Positions 52,492 to 62,500 of a stretch of 64,000 nucleotides of DNA are shown in pieces. The notes below the pieces were generated by a model. The model ran no database searches, was not told the DNA's origin, and was given only the letters and a program-made list of their open reading frames with translations. Source of the stretch: JANNBN01 sp963763885 (lineage in GTDB: Bacteria > Actinomycetota > Acidimicrobiia > Acidimicrobiales > JANYDT01); the NCBI GenBank assembly GCA_963763885.1, contig CAVXQD010000001.1:248001-312000 (forward strand), read 5' to 3'. The position numbers and the translations under genes were made by a program. The first letter of the stretch is position 1; every line of letters begins with the position of its first letter.

Positions 52492-53664
52492 GTGAGTGCG
52501 CCACCCGTCCGGCCGCTACAGTCCCAGATCGTGCCGTCTTCGCAAGAGTCTCCGCGTTTGCCCGATACGCCGGCGCCAACGCCACCTGCCGTCCAGTGGC
52601 CTCCCGCGCCGCCCCGTCAGGCCCTCCCATCGCTTTCGCCGCGCAGTGTCGCAGTTGCCGCGGGTCGTTCGTCTGAGCCCGGCTCTGCACTCAATGAGCC
52701 AATCCACCTGGCCTCCAACTTTCGTGATTCAGGGGACTACGTCCGAACCCATGGGACCGCTTCGTGGCGGGCATTCGAGCAGGCCATTGGGGCATTAGAA
52801 GGGGGTGATGCCGTCTGTTTCGCTAGCGGTATGGCAGCTGCGGCGGCGGTCTATTACGCATTTCAACCACGGATTGTGGTGCTTCCGCTGGCCAGTTACA
52901 TGGGTGTCCGCACCCTGATCGGTGACTTGTCGTCTGGCGGGCGTATTGAGGTTCGTTCGGTTGACGTGACCGACACTCAGGCGGTGTTGGCTGCGGCGGA
53001 GGGGGCCGACGTAGTGTGGTTGGAGTCGCCCTCTAACCCAACACTCGAAGTGGCCGAAGTTGAGACCATCTGCTCGAAGCTCAACGCTAGGTCTGTGGCT
53101 ACGGTTGTGGACTCGACGTTTGCCACACCGTTAGGGCAACAGCCGCTTGCCCTTGGCGCCACGGTTGTCTTGCACGCAGCAACCAAGTTCATAGGTGGGC
53201 ATAGCGATTTGCTGTTGGGGGTGGCTGTCACAAGAGACGCCGATGTTTATCAACGCCTGTTCCGTGCTCGCACCTACGCAGGCGCCACCCCTGGGGCTCT
53301 TGAAGTCTTCCTGGCGCTCCGTGGCCTCCGCACGCTCCCGCTTCGCTATGAGGCCGCTTCCAAGAACGCGGCTGAACTTGCTCAACGCCTACGAGCGCAC
53401 CCTGGGGTGAGTGAAGTTCGCCAACTCGGTCCGATGATGGCGGTCATCGTCAATGGTGGTGCGGCAGCGGCCGACGCCGTTTGTGCTGCTGTCCGGCTGA
53501 TTGTTCCTGCGACAAGTTTGGGTGGTGTCGAGACGACCATCGAACGGCGCCAGAAGTACGCCGGAGATGCTCACGTCAACCCAGGGCTGCTGCGTGTCAG
53601 CGTTGGCATCGAAGACGTCGAAGACCTGTGGGCTGACTTCGATCTTGCTCTCGGCCGTGAGTGA
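52492..53664 (+). CDS. PLP-dependent Cys/Met metabolism enzyme (cystathionine gamma-lyase/synthase family)
   Basis: 390 residues with a proline-rich N-terminal extension of about 65 residues. The fold-type I core shows CFASGMAAAAAVYY (PLP phosphate loop), WLESPSNPTLEV, VVDSTFATPLGQQPLALGA (Asp for pyridine N) and HAATKFIGGHSD with the Schiff-base Lys. ATSLGGVETTIERR is the C-terminal conserved Ser/Glu block. It catalyses gamma- or beta-elimination/replacement on sulphur amino acids; which one is unclear. It starts with GTG and overlaps the downstream permease gene by eight bases. Confidence 0.9.
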   Translation: MSAPPVRPLQSQIVPSSQESPRLPDTPAPTPPAVQWPPAPPRQALPSLSPRSVAVAAGRSSEPGSALNEPIHLASNFRDSGDYVRTHGTASWRAFEQAIGALEGGDAVCFASGMAAAAAVYYAFQPRIVVLPLASYMGVRTLIGDLSSGGRIEVRSVDVTDTQAVLAAAEGADVVWLESPSNPTLEVAEVETICSKLNARSVATVVDSTFATPLGQQPLALGATVVLHAATKFIGGHSDLLLGVAVTRDADVYQRLFRARTYAGATPGALEVFLALRGLRTLPLRYEAASKNAAELAQRLRAHPGVSEVRQLGPMMAVIVNGGAAAADAVCAAVRLIVPATSLGGVETTIERRQKYAGDAHVNPGLLRVSVGIEDVEDLWADFDLALGRE

Positions 53665-54985
53665 ACCGGTGAGCCCGGTCCCATCCGGTTCGCCGTCAGA
53701 CCCGCCAACGTTGAAGCGGTCCCTCGGGCTGCTGCAGGTAGCAGCGAGCGGTGTAGGAATCATCATTGGGGCAGGCATCTACGTGCTGCTGGGGACTGCC
53801 ACCCGCACGGTTGGGCCGGCGGTGTGGCTCTCCTTCGTGTTCGCCGGCGTGCTCTCAGCGTTAACGGCCTTTAGCTACGCAGAGCTCGCATCGATGTTTC
53901 CCAAGTCATCGGGGGAGTTCGAGTACACAAGGCAGGTCGCTGGGCCCGCTGTGTCGTTTGTCGTTGGGTGGATGATGATCATCGGGATGCTGGTCGCTGC
54001 CGCAGCTGTCGCCCTTGGGTTCGCCAGCTACATCGGTCATTTCACCGATGTGCCGACCAAGACGGTCGCAATGGGTCTCCTCACGGTCGAGGCTCTGTTC
54101 GCCTGCGTAGGCGTGGCACACTCGGCCAAGATGACCGTTCTGTTAAGCGGTGTTCAGGTGCTTGGACTCCTCCTCATCATCGGTATCGGCGTCCCACATC
54201 TGGGCGATGTCGATTTGCTGCAAGGCGCGGCACGGGGCCCCGTGCTCGGCGGCGCAGCGCTCGTCTTTTTTGCCTTCATCGGCTTCGACGAAGTAATCAC
54301 GCTTGCCGAAGAAACAAAGGACCCCACTCGAGTGGTGCCGCGAGCGTTACTCACCGCACTGGCCATTTCCACCGTGTTGTACGTTGCCGTCGCTGTTGCG
54401 GCCGTAAGCGTGCTTGGTTCCGGTCCGCTTGGTGCATCGCCGCGCCCGTTGGCGGATGTGATGTCACACGTTCTCGGCCAGGGCGCATCGGACGTGGTTG
54501 CGGCAATAGCTGCGCTCTCCACCGTGAATACGTCTTTGCTCGCAATCACGGCTGGTTCACGGCTGATCTACGGGATGGCTCAGGCGCGCGCATTGCCGGT
54601 GTGGTTGGCCGGCGTGAACCGCTCAAGCAGGGCACCTGTCCGCGCCATCGTCTTGGCCGCGATTGTGGCCATCGGCTTCGTCACGCTTGGTGATCTCGAA
54701 CTTGTGGCGAGCGTGACGGACTTTGCCATCTACATCGTCTTCATCGCCGTCAATGTTGCAGTGATTGTGCTGCGTTATCGCAAGCCAGACGCGCCCAGGC
54801 CGTTTCGCAGCCCGTGGTCTCTTGGCCGGCTGCCGGTCTTGCCGTTGCTAGGACTTGGATCCGTAGCGATGATGCTTCCGCACCTCAAGCGAGACTCTGT
54901 GGTCATTGGCGTAGGGGTGGGGATAGTGGGCGCCGTCGTTGGGCGCTTGCTGCACCGCCCGGGCTTACATCCGGGACCGACATAA
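53657..54985 (+). CDS. APC-family amino acid permease
   Basis: 442 residues, about twelve membrane helices. GVGIIIGAGIYVLLGTAT is the first broken helix of the LeuT/APC fold, SYAELASMFPKSSGEFEY the family-typical helix 2-3 region, and FFAFIGFDEVITLAEETKDPTR the conserved helix 6 end. The GTG at 53657 lies inside the end of the PLP enzyme gene (8-base overlap), which implies coupled expression and suggests transport of a sulphur or other amino acid. Confidence 0.9.
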   Translation: MSEPVSPVPSGSPSDPPTLKRSLGLLQVAASGVGIIIGAGIYVLLGTATRTVGPAVWLSFVFAGVLSALTAFSYAELASMFPKSSGEFEYTRQVAGPAVSFVVGWMMIIGMLVAAAAVALGFASYIGHFTDVPTKTVAMGLLTVEALFACVGVAHSAKMTVLLSGVQVLGLLLIIGIGVPHLGDVDLLQGAARGPVLGGAALVFFAFIGFDEVITLAEETKDPTRVVPRALLTALAISTVLYVAVAVAAVSVLGSGPLGASPRPLADVMSHVLGQGASDVVAAIAALSTVNTSLLAITAGSRLIYGMAQARALPVWLAGVNRSSRAPVRAIVLAAIVAIGFVTLGDLELVASVTDFAIYIVFIAVNVAVIVLRYRKPDAPRPFRSPWSLGRLPVLPLLGLGSVAMMLPHLKRDSVVIGVGVGIVGAVVGRLLHRPGLHPGPT

Positions 54986-55070
54986 GTTTCGAACACGCTG
55001 GTTGCGCGTGGCCCGATGCTCGCTGGCGGTCCCGAAAGGCCGCCCAGGAGCACCGTGCCGAATGCGAGGG

Positions 55071-55247
55071 TCAGCCCTGGCCGGGGATCTTGTCGGCGAT
55101 GGCGTCAGCCTTGTTTACGACGTCCTTGGCCTTGTCACCCAGGTCACCAGGCAACTTGTCGCCGTGCTGATCGACGGTGTCCTTTGCCTTGTCCGTGATG
55201 TCTCCGGCCTTTGATACGAGTGCTTTTGCTTTGTCGAAAATGCCCAT
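55071..55247 (-). CDS. Small MT0933/Rv0909-like protein (putative antitoxin)
   Basis: 58 residues, starting MGIFDKAKALVSKAGD and continuing with Lys/Asp-rich amphipathic segments (DKAKDTVDQHGDK, NKADAIADKIPGQG). This matches the short, charged MT0933-type antitoxin pattern (PF14013; in M. tuberculosis paired with an SRPBCC toxin). A strong AGGAGG stands eight bases before the ATG. No SRPBCC partner gene is adjacent, so a stress-related or orphan role is possible. It lies between the permease and the acetyltransferase gene, in the same direction as the latter. Confidence 0.75.
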   Translation of the reverse strand: MGIFDKAKALVSKAGDITDKAKDTVDQHGDKLPGDLGDKAKDVVNKADAIADKIPGQG

Positions 55248-55320
55248 TTGGTGCCTCCTGATTTCCCATCCGAAGAGGACGGGTTTGCAAGGAAGTTAAC
55301 AGCGTGAGGCGTCGGTGTGT

Positions 55321-56310
55321 TTACACGCTGTAGATACCCTCGACAATTGACCGGGTGGCTTCAGCAACAAGGTCTTGGGACTCAGTGGTGAGCCGGTCGG
55401 CAAGTTGCTGGGCGTCGAGCGTTGAACTCAGCACCCCGGGTTCCCGGTGCGTTGTCTTTGTGGAGGGGGTTTTCAAGAGTCGTCGCATAGGGTCGTTGTC
55501 AGCCAAGACTTCTGCAGTGATGCGCCGAATCCCTAGTGATACAGCCACCTGCCCGATGACGCCAACTAACACTCCACCAATCCCTTGGCCCTGCACCCGA
55601 TCCGCCAGACCAATAGCAAGTTCAGCTTCTTGCGGGTCTTCCTTGGAACGAATACAGCGAACGGAGCCCACCGGCGAGCCGGTTTGGTCCAAAGCGGCCC
55701 AGACGGCGTGGTTGAAATGGTCTGCGTCGAGAAGGTAATCAACAACCGAATCGGGTGGGGTCGACGCGCTGAAGAAGCGCTTTCGGACCGATTCGCGGGA
55801 GAGCAATCGGAGCTCCTCACGAAAAGCCAGGCTGTCGCTTGGCATGATGGGACGAACCACCGCGGTTGCACCCTTGACGGTGGTGATTCTGAACGGCCCA
55901 ACCGCCGTTGCCAGCCTGGAGGTCGCAAGCTTGCGTAACCAGGCGGAACCTTCAGGACTTTCGAAGACGGTCAGCAGATCCTCCTCGCTGCCAACCCACA
56001 ACTTCGATTTTGCGCCAGCTAAGACCGTGGCATTTCTTGGTCGTTTCGTAAGTACACCGATTTCTCCCACGATGTTCCCAGCGGAGACAGCAGCGACGAC
56101 AGCACCTGCGGGTCCAAGCACCGAAAGCTCGCCAGACATCACGTATCCGAACCAATCCGACGGGTCGCCAATCGACATGACCACGTCGCCGGATCCATAT
56201 GTTCGAATTCGTTGCGGGTCGGCGTCTAACTCGATACCTGCGTCGCTGAGGAAGTGGATTGGTGACTCTTCCGCTGCCGGTTCAGGTGCCGCTGTGGGGG
56301 TCTCGTCCAT
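55321..56310 (-). CDS. Cyclic-nucleotide-regulated GNAT acetyltransferase (mycobacterial Pat-like)
   Basis: About 329 residues. Residues about 20-135 are a cNMP-binding domain: GSGDVVMSIGDPSDWFGYVMSG, and the phosphate cassette NIVGEIGVLTKRPRNATVLA with Glu and Arg for cyclic nucleotide. Residues about 150-290 are a GNAT domain (VRPIMPSDSLAFREELRLLS, ELAIGLADRVQGQGIGGVLV as the acetyl-CoA loop). Mycobacterial Rv0998/MSMEG_5458 have the same order and acetylate acyl-CoA synthetase lysines in response to cAMP. An acyl-CoA ligase lies 1.5 kb downstream. An in-frame TTG at 56343 would add eleven residues; the ATG is preferred. Confidence 0.9.
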   Translation of the reverse strand: MDETPTAAPEPAAEESPIHFLSDAGIELDADPQRIRTYGSGDVVMSIGDPSDWFGYVMSGELSVLGPAGAVVAAVSAGNIVGEIGVLTKRPRNATVLAGAKSKLWVGSEEDLLTVFESPEGSAWLRKLATSRLATAVGPFRITTVKGATAVVRPIMPSDSLAFREELRLLSRESVRKRFFSASTPPDSVVDYLLDADHFNHAVWAALDQTGSPVGSVRCIRSKEDPQEAELAIGLADRVQGQGIGGVLVGVIGQVAVSLGIRRITAEVLADNDPMRRLLKTPSTKTTHREPGVLSSTLDAQQLADRLTTESQDLVAEATRSIVEGIYSV

Positions 56311-56345
56311 CGTGTCGTAAGTGTGCCAGTTGATCCAGTCCAATC

Positions 56346-56395
56346 AAATCAACTCAAAATCAACTCAAAATCAACCAAAATCAACTCAAATCAAC
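56346..56395. repeat. Phased A-tract direct repeats (AAATCAACTCA, about 11-bp period)
   Basis: Units start at 56346, 56357, 56368 (10 bases), 56378 and 56389. Each carries an A-tract and a TCAAC word on the same helical face. They fill the divergent gap between the acetyltransferase and the YncE-like gene. Expected effects are intrinsic curvature and/or a regulator-binding array. Confidence 0.85.
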
Positions 56396-56423
56396 GCGCT
56401 CCAGGCACCTGTACCGTCGGGGA

Positions 56424-57839
56424 ATGAACTTGGGGCTGAATTTGGGGACGCGTCGTAGAGCGATCGGAGCTCTGTTGATCGGGGTCCTTGGTGTCGCCAG
56501 CTCAAGCCGGACTCCGGTGTTGGCACAGACCTCGCTGCCGACACCGGAGTCGAGCACCTCCGCACCTGCGTCCCCTGTCACCACATCGTTCACGGCCCCT
56601 GTCATCCAACGGGTCGCCACCGTTACCGTTCGCCTGCAACTCATTCCGTCGACCGCTCTTGCCACGTTCAGTGCTCCCGACATGGCATCGGTGACAGCGA
56701 AAGCCGGAACCGTGAAACTCCCCGCGGGTCGGATGGACATGACGGTGACGGCGCCCGGATTCCAACGAGTCAGTCGTTCCGTTGTTGCCGGGAGGGTGAT
56801 GACGGCGCGGTTGGATCCTGTTGGTCAACTGCATCGGCATCGCTGGGACGCTCGCACCGGCTCCAACCCAAAGCAGGTTGCCTTCACCCCCGACGGTAAG
56901 GAGTTGTGGGTGCCACTGCTCGGCTCGCGTGGAGTCGACGTTTTCCGCTCATCCGATGGGTCCAAACTCACCACAGTGCAGCTGGGTAACAAGCACGGGG
57001 CCGTAGAGGTCATCTTCAACAAGGCCGGGACGCGCGCCTATGTGTCGCAGATGCAGACTGCCTCTGTCTTCGAGGTCGATACCGTCTCAAAACGCGTGCT
57101 GCGCCACTTCTTTACCAACGGCAACTGGACCAAGGTCCTTGCCCTGTCGCCCGATGAGTCAACGTTGTTCGCCGCCAACTGGGTGAGCAACGACGTGTCG
57201 GTCATCAGTCTCAGCACGGGACGTCTCGTTCGTCGCATCTCGACTGTCCGAACCCCACGCGGGCTGGCATTCGACGCTACCGGAGGGCGTTTGTTCGTGG
57301 CAGGTTTTGACGGGGGAGAGATCCAGCGGATCACGCTGGCCACACCCATGGCTCCCGATATCAAAAAGACGATCTTCCGCACCGGCGGAGCGATGCGCCA
57401 CCTTGCGGTGGACTACTCGCTAAACCGTCTGTACGCGGACGATATGGGCACAGGCCTGACCTACGTCATGGACATGGACACCGAACAGATGAAGACGCTT
57501 GCCCCGGTTGACTCCCACCCCAATACCATTGACCTCAACCCCTCGGGCCGATTTCTCTATGTATCCAACCGAGGCGCAAACAACGCAAAGGGTTACAACA
57601 TCCCCGGCCCCGAATGGGGCTCGGTTGTCGTCATCGACACCAAGACGGGTGCGCTTGTCGACGCAATCATCGGAGGGAACCAGACAACCGGGCTGGATGT
57701 GTCGGACGACGGCCGTTTTGTTGCGTTCACCGACTTCTTGGACAACCGCCTTGCGGTGTACGAGATCCCGCTACCTGAGGTTCTGGAAGCTGGGAAGGGC
57801 GGTCTGGCGCCAACGCGCCGGCGACTCATTGCAAAGTGA
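56424..57839 (+). CDS. Secreted YncE-like beta-propeller protein
   Basis: 471 residues. A signal peptide (AIGALLIGVLGVASSSRTPVLAQ) and a Ser/Thr/Pro linker (about 35-60) lead to a PEGA-like segment (TVKLPAGRMDMTVTAPGFQRVS), then a seven-bladed YVTN/YncE-type propeller from about residue 140: KQVAFTPDGKELWVPLLGS, AYVSQMQTASVFEVDT, LALSPDESTLFAANWVSNDV, GLAFDATGGRLFVAGFDGG, TIDLNPSGRFLYVSNRG. It is likely a surface binding protein. It is divergent from the acetyltransferase gene, with the phased A-tract region between. Confidence 0.87.
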   Translation: MNLGLNLGTRRRAIGALLIGVLGVASSSRTPVLAQTSLPTPESSTSAPASPVTTSFTAPVIQRVATVTVRLQLIPSTALATFSAPDMASVTAKAGTVKLPAGRMDMTVTAPGFQRVSRSVVAGRVMTARLDPVGQLHRHRWDARTGSNPKQVAFTPDGKELWVPLLGSRGVDVFRSSDGSKLTTVQLGNKHGAVEVIFNKAGTRAYVSQMQTASVFEVDTVSKRVLRHFFTNGNWTKVLALSPDESTLFAANWVSNDVSVISLSTGRLVRRISTVRTPRGLAFDATGGRLFVAGFDGGEIQRITLATPMAPDIKKTIFRTGGAMRHLAVDYSLNRLYADDMGTGLTYVMDMDTEQMKTLAPVDSHPNTIDLNPSGRFLYVSNRGANNAKGYNIPGPEWGSVVVIDTKTGALVDAIIGGNQTTGLDVSDDGRFVAFTDFLDNRLAVYEIPLPEVLEAGKGGLAPTRRRLIAK

Positions 57840-57860
57840 ACTTCTCCCCGCTCTCAAAGC

Positions 57861-59408
57861 TCACTCCGGAGCTGGGCCAGGAAACTGTTCGCGCATGACG
57901 CGCTTCAGCGCTTTGCCGGTTGGGTTGCGGGGGATGGCATCCACAAACTCAACTGCCTTTGGCATCTTGAAGCGAGCGAGTTTGCCGTCGCACCATTTCA
58001 CAACGTCGGCAGCACTTAACGAGTCTTCCGTGCGAACCACAACTGCAAGCGGCGATTCACCCCAGCGCGACGATGGCTGCGCCACGACGGCAACCTCGCG
58101 GACCATCGGGTGGCTGAGGATCACGTTTTCGATCTCAGCGGGATACACGTTCTCCCCTCCGCTAATGATCATGTCTTTGATGCGATCCTGGATGGTGACA
58201 AACCCGTCGGCGTCGGCAATGGCGATGTCGCCGGTATGCAGCCATCCGTCGACGAGCGTTTCTGCAGTGGCGGCTGGGTTGTTCCAGTAGCCGGCCATCA
58301 CGTGTTTTGCCCTGATCAACACTTCGCCGGGTTCGCCCGGTGCGGCAGTGGTGCCGTCGGGAAGCACCAGCTTTACTTCGGTCATCAGATAGGCCTTGCC
58401 TGAGGAACCGATCTTGGTCTTCACATCGGCAGCGTCGAGGATGGTGCCCGGTCCGCCTGCTTCGGTCAGCCCGTAGACCTGCAACATGTCGATGCCTTTC
58501 GCTTCGCACTGCTCGATGAGCGTGACCGGCAAAGGCGCTGCGGCGCTCCAGAGATTGTTGAGCGAGGAGTGGTCGTGGCGAGCTGGGTCGTGCACCGCCA
58601 ACATTGCGTTGAGCATTGCCGGAACGACGAGGCCGCTCGTGATCCGCTCGGACCCAATGACCTCCCATACACGGTTAGGGTCGAAGGCCTTCAAGATGAC
58701 CAGGGTGGAACCGCCGAAGACGCAGTTCTCCATTGGCAGCAGGCCGCCGAGGTGAAAGAGCGGCATCACCATGAGGTAGCGGTCGCCCAGGCGGAAGTCC
58801 GTTGAAGAACCGAGGTAGCTGAGAATGGCTGCCATCTGGCCGTCATGGGTGAGCATGGCCCCTTTCGGGCGACCCGTGGTGCCTGAGGAGTAGCAGAGGC
58901 ACAGGACGTCGTCGCCCCCCGTGGTGATGACTGGTGAGGTGGTGGACGCTGCCGCGGTCAGGTCAAGGTAACTCTGGGCGAACGATGGTCGATTGTCGTC
59001 TGGCCCAGCGTGCACCCATGTGGTCACTGAGGTTGTGCCGCGTCGGTGCAGTTCTTCAACGGTGGACCGGAAGTCGTCGCCAAAGACAAGCAGTGTTGCC
59101 CCACTGTCGTTGAGGAGATACTCCAGTTCGTCTGCGACGAGCCGCCAGTTGAGCAGCACGACGATGGCCCCTGTTTTCGCGACGCCGTAGAAGGACTCCA
59201 CGAATTCGGCACCGTTCGCCAGGAGCAGCGCCACGCGGTCGCCCGGGTGAATTCCGAGGGTCAATGCGGTGTTGGCAACCTGGTTGGAGCGAACGTCCAG
59301 TTGGGCATACGTGGTTCGGAGTCCCGTTGTCAGGTCCACCACCGCGTCAACTTGCGGCGTGCGAAGTGCCCGTCGTGCCAGTACCTCGCCAACGTTGTTC
59401 ACCAGCAT
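57861..59408 (-). CDS. Acyl-CoA synthetase (fatty-acid-CoA ligase)
   Basis: 515 residues, ANL superfamily. YSSGTTGRPKGAMLTH is the P-loop-like motif, LQVYGLTEAGG the adenylate-binding motif, GWLHTGD the ATP-ribose Asp, DRIKDMIISGGENVYP the hinge, and PRNPTGKALKR the catalytic Lys near the C-terminus. It activates a carboxylic acid as CoA thioester. That Lys is the usual acetylation target of Pat-type acetyltransferases, one of which is encoded nearby. GAGGAGA stands before the ATG. It is divergent from the indolepyruvate oxidoreductase gene. Confidence 0.93.
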   Translation of the reverse strand: MLVNNVGEVLARRALRTPQVDAVVDLTTGLRTTYAQLDVRSNQVANTALTLGIHPGDRVALLLANGAEFVESFYGVAKTGAIVVLLNWRLVADELEYLLNDSGATLLVFGDDFRSTVEELHRRGTTSVTTWVHAGPDDNRPSFAQSYLDLTAAASTTSPVITTGGDDVLCLCYSSGTTGRPKGAMLTHDGQMAAILSYLGSSTDFRLGDRYLMVMPLFHLGGLLPMENCVFGGSTLVILKAFDPNRVWEVIGSERITSGLVVPAMLNAMLAVHDPARHDHSSLNNLWSAAAPLPVTLIEQCEAKGIDMLQVYGLTEAGGPGTILDAADVKTKIGSSGKAYLMTEVKLVLPDGTTAAPGEPGEVLIRAKHVMAGYWNNPAATAETLVDGWLHTGDIAIADADGFVTIQDRIKDMIISGGENVYPAEIENVILSHPMVREVAVVAQPSSRWGESPLAVVVRTEDSLSAADVVKWCDGKLARFKMPKAVEFVDAIPRNPTGKALKRVMREQFPGPAPE

Positions 59409-59572
59409 TGAATGTCTCCTCGGAGCCCCCCTCGGGAGCCGTCGGGGGAGTTTGTCACGCAGGAGCGCGCCATCGCTGGTCCGTCTGCTGGTCCGTCTGC
59501 TGGTCTTCCGGAAAACGACAGCATGCCGAAGCGAATCAGGAATCGGAACTCATGGTGGGACATGATGTGTCC

Positions 59573-62500
59573 ATGACCACAAGCCCGGACGTTTCCTACT
59601 CCTTGGCCGACCGCTATGACTCGCTAGACGGCAATGTTTTGGTGACTGGGATACAGGCCCTCGCTCGGGTGCCGGTGGATCAGATGCGGGCAGACCGGGC
59701 GCGGGGTTGGCAGACCAAGGGCTTCATATCCGGCTACCAGGGTTCACCACTCGGAGGGTATGACCGAGAGTTGTTGTCAAACCCGAAACTGCTCCAGGAG
59801 CACGGCATCAAACTGTGGCCAGGCATCAACGAAGAATTGGCTGCAACCGCGGTTGCGGGAAGTCAGCTGGTAACTACCATGCGAACCGCCAACGTGGAGG
59901 GAGTTGCCGGGTACTGGTACGGCAAGGCTCCCGGGCTTGAACGTGCCGGCGACGCAATCCGCCATGCAGTGTTTGCTGGCACCGCACCAAAAGGTGGCGT
60001 GCTCGCGCTCATCGGCGATGATCCCGCGTGCAAGAGTTCTACCGTTCCTTCCCGCTCAGACGCGCTTGTCGCAGCCTTGGGGTTTGCACTGCTGGACCCC
60101 GGAACGATGCAGGACGTCTTGGACCTTGGCCGCCATGGGATTGAAATGTCTCGTGCCTCTGGCCTGTGGGTTGGCCTCAAAATCGTTACGGCTGTTGCCG
60201 ACGGTTCCGGCCAAGCCGACGTGCGGATGGACCGCTTCGCCCCGGTCATCCCGACGCTTGAAAAGGACGGGATGCCTTGGCACCCGCTGTTGTCGGGGTT
60301 CGTCAGCGCACCTACTTCTTTGCAGCAGGAAGCCGAGATTTTTGGTCCTCGTTTGGAACTCGCAGCAAAATACGTCGAGCAGAACGGAATCAACGCAGAA
60401 GCAGTCTCGTCCGCTAACGCCTGGCTGACGATCATTGCCTCGGGTTACACGGCCGAACTTGTGATGGGTGCGCTTGGGGTCCTTGGCCTTACGGCCGAGG
60501 CCGCATCTGGACTTGGTATTCGCGTCGTCAAACTCCGTGCAATCCATCCGTTCGATACGTCCATCATTCGGCAAAGCGCTCGCGGGGTCAGCAGTGTTCT
60601 CGTGGTGGAAGAAAAGCGCGCATACATTGAAACGTTGGTACGCGATGCGCTGTACCCAACTCCGGACCGTCCCGCAGTTCTGGGCAAGCGCGATTCATCG
60701 GGAATCACGCTGATACCTGAGGGCGGTGCGCTTGGGATCGAGTCACTGGTGGAGCCATTGCGCCGTGTGCTGCTGACCAACATCTCGGCCGAACGTTTGG
60801 CGACGCCACGCCAACGAATCGCACTCAATCTGACGGTGAAGGAATCAGCCGTTCGCACCGCCTACTTCTGTTCGGGCTGCCCGCACAACAGCAGCACGGT
60901 TGTCCCAGAGGGGTCTTTCGTCGGCATCGGCATCGGATGCCACGGGATGGTCGGCGGAATGGCCAAAGAGAACCGCGGCGAGTTCACCGGAATCACTCAG
61001 ATGGGAGGCGAAGGGCTGCACTGGGTGGGTATGGCACCGTTCGTCGACACTCCCCACATCTTCCAAAACCTCGGAGACGGAACTTTCTTCCACTCGGGAC
61101 AGATGGCGGTACAAGCAGCTATCTCAGCTGGTGTGTCCATCACCTACAAACTGCTCTACAACTCTGCGGTTGCGATGACCGGTGGCCAAGACGCAACTGG
61201 TCAGCTCCCCGTGCCGCTGGTGGTGGCCAAGCTCCGTGCCGAAGGGGTGAAGCAGATCATCATCACCACCGACGACCCGGACAAGTACCGGGGAGTTGCG
61301 CTCGGTGAAGGTGTGAGCGTGCGCCATCGAGACGTGATTATCGAGGCACAGGAGGAACTGCGAGCAGTTCCCGGCGTTACGGTCCTGATCCACGACCAGC
61401 AGTGTGCAGCCGAGAAGCGCAGAGACCGCAAACGCGGCCTTCTTCCAACGCCGAAGACTCGAATCGTGATCGACCACCGTGTGTGCGAAGGATGCGGGGA
61501 CTGCGGAGTTCAGTCCAACTGCCTCAGTCTGATGCCCATCGAGACGGAATACGGGCGAAAGACCAACATCGACCAGGCGAGCTGCAACCTCGATACTTCG
61601 TGCATCAAAGGCGATTGCCCTGCGTTTGTCACCGTTGTACCGGGCAAGAAGTCCAAACGCGCTGGAGCATCCGTCAGGGAGTTTCCTGTCATCAACGAAC
61701 CGGTTCGGTTAGTGCCATCTGAGGGGTGCGTGGTTCGCATGCCAGGCATCGGCGGAACCGGGGTTGTGACGGTCAGCCAAATGTTGCTCGCTGCCGCGCG
61801 AATCGACGGCGTGGAGGCCGCGGCTATTGATCAGACGGGCCTCAGCCAGAAAGCCGGCCCGGTTGTCTCCACGCTGACATTCGGTACTCCTGTCCCTGGT
61901 CGCACACATGTGTTGCTGGCGTTCGACATGCTGGCGTCGTTGACTCCTGCCAATGTGGAAGGGCTGGACAAGGAATGGAGCCATGTGGTTGGGTCGGTCT
62001 CTGTCACGCCGACCGGGCGCATGATTGGCAACGTTGCTGCGCCTCCCGTCGACCTCCAGCCGTACAAAGCCGAACTGGCAACGCGTGCGATGGACGGGGT
62101 GTTCGCCGATGCTTCGGCGTTGACGGTTGGATTGTTGGGCTCTGGTGTCACCAGCAATGTGTTGTTGCTCGGTGTGGCGTTTCAACAAGGCCTGCTCCCA
62201 TTGAGTTCATCAGCGATCGAACGAGCCATCGAACTCAACGGGACGGCTGTGGAGGCCAACAAGGAAGCGTTCCTTTGGGGGAGGCGGTGGAGCGTGGACC
62301 GCGCAGCGGTAGAGGCGCTGGCTCGGTCAGCCGCAATTCCACCGGCGCCGACCGAGGGCCTCGAATCTCTCGGGTCTTCCGAACTGATCCAGTTTGTGGC
62401 CCAGCGTCGTGATGATCTGCGCGCATATCAGGATGATAAGTACGCAGAACGTTACGTAGATGTCGTGAGGCGGGCGGCGGCTGCAGATGTGGAGCTCGGC

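Noticed and set aside
59475..59504. 12-base tandem GCTGGTCCGTCT upstream of the indolepyruvate oxidoreductase
   Set aside because: Only two full copies plus a partial one; no symmetry and no link to a known motif, so it is not listed as a site.
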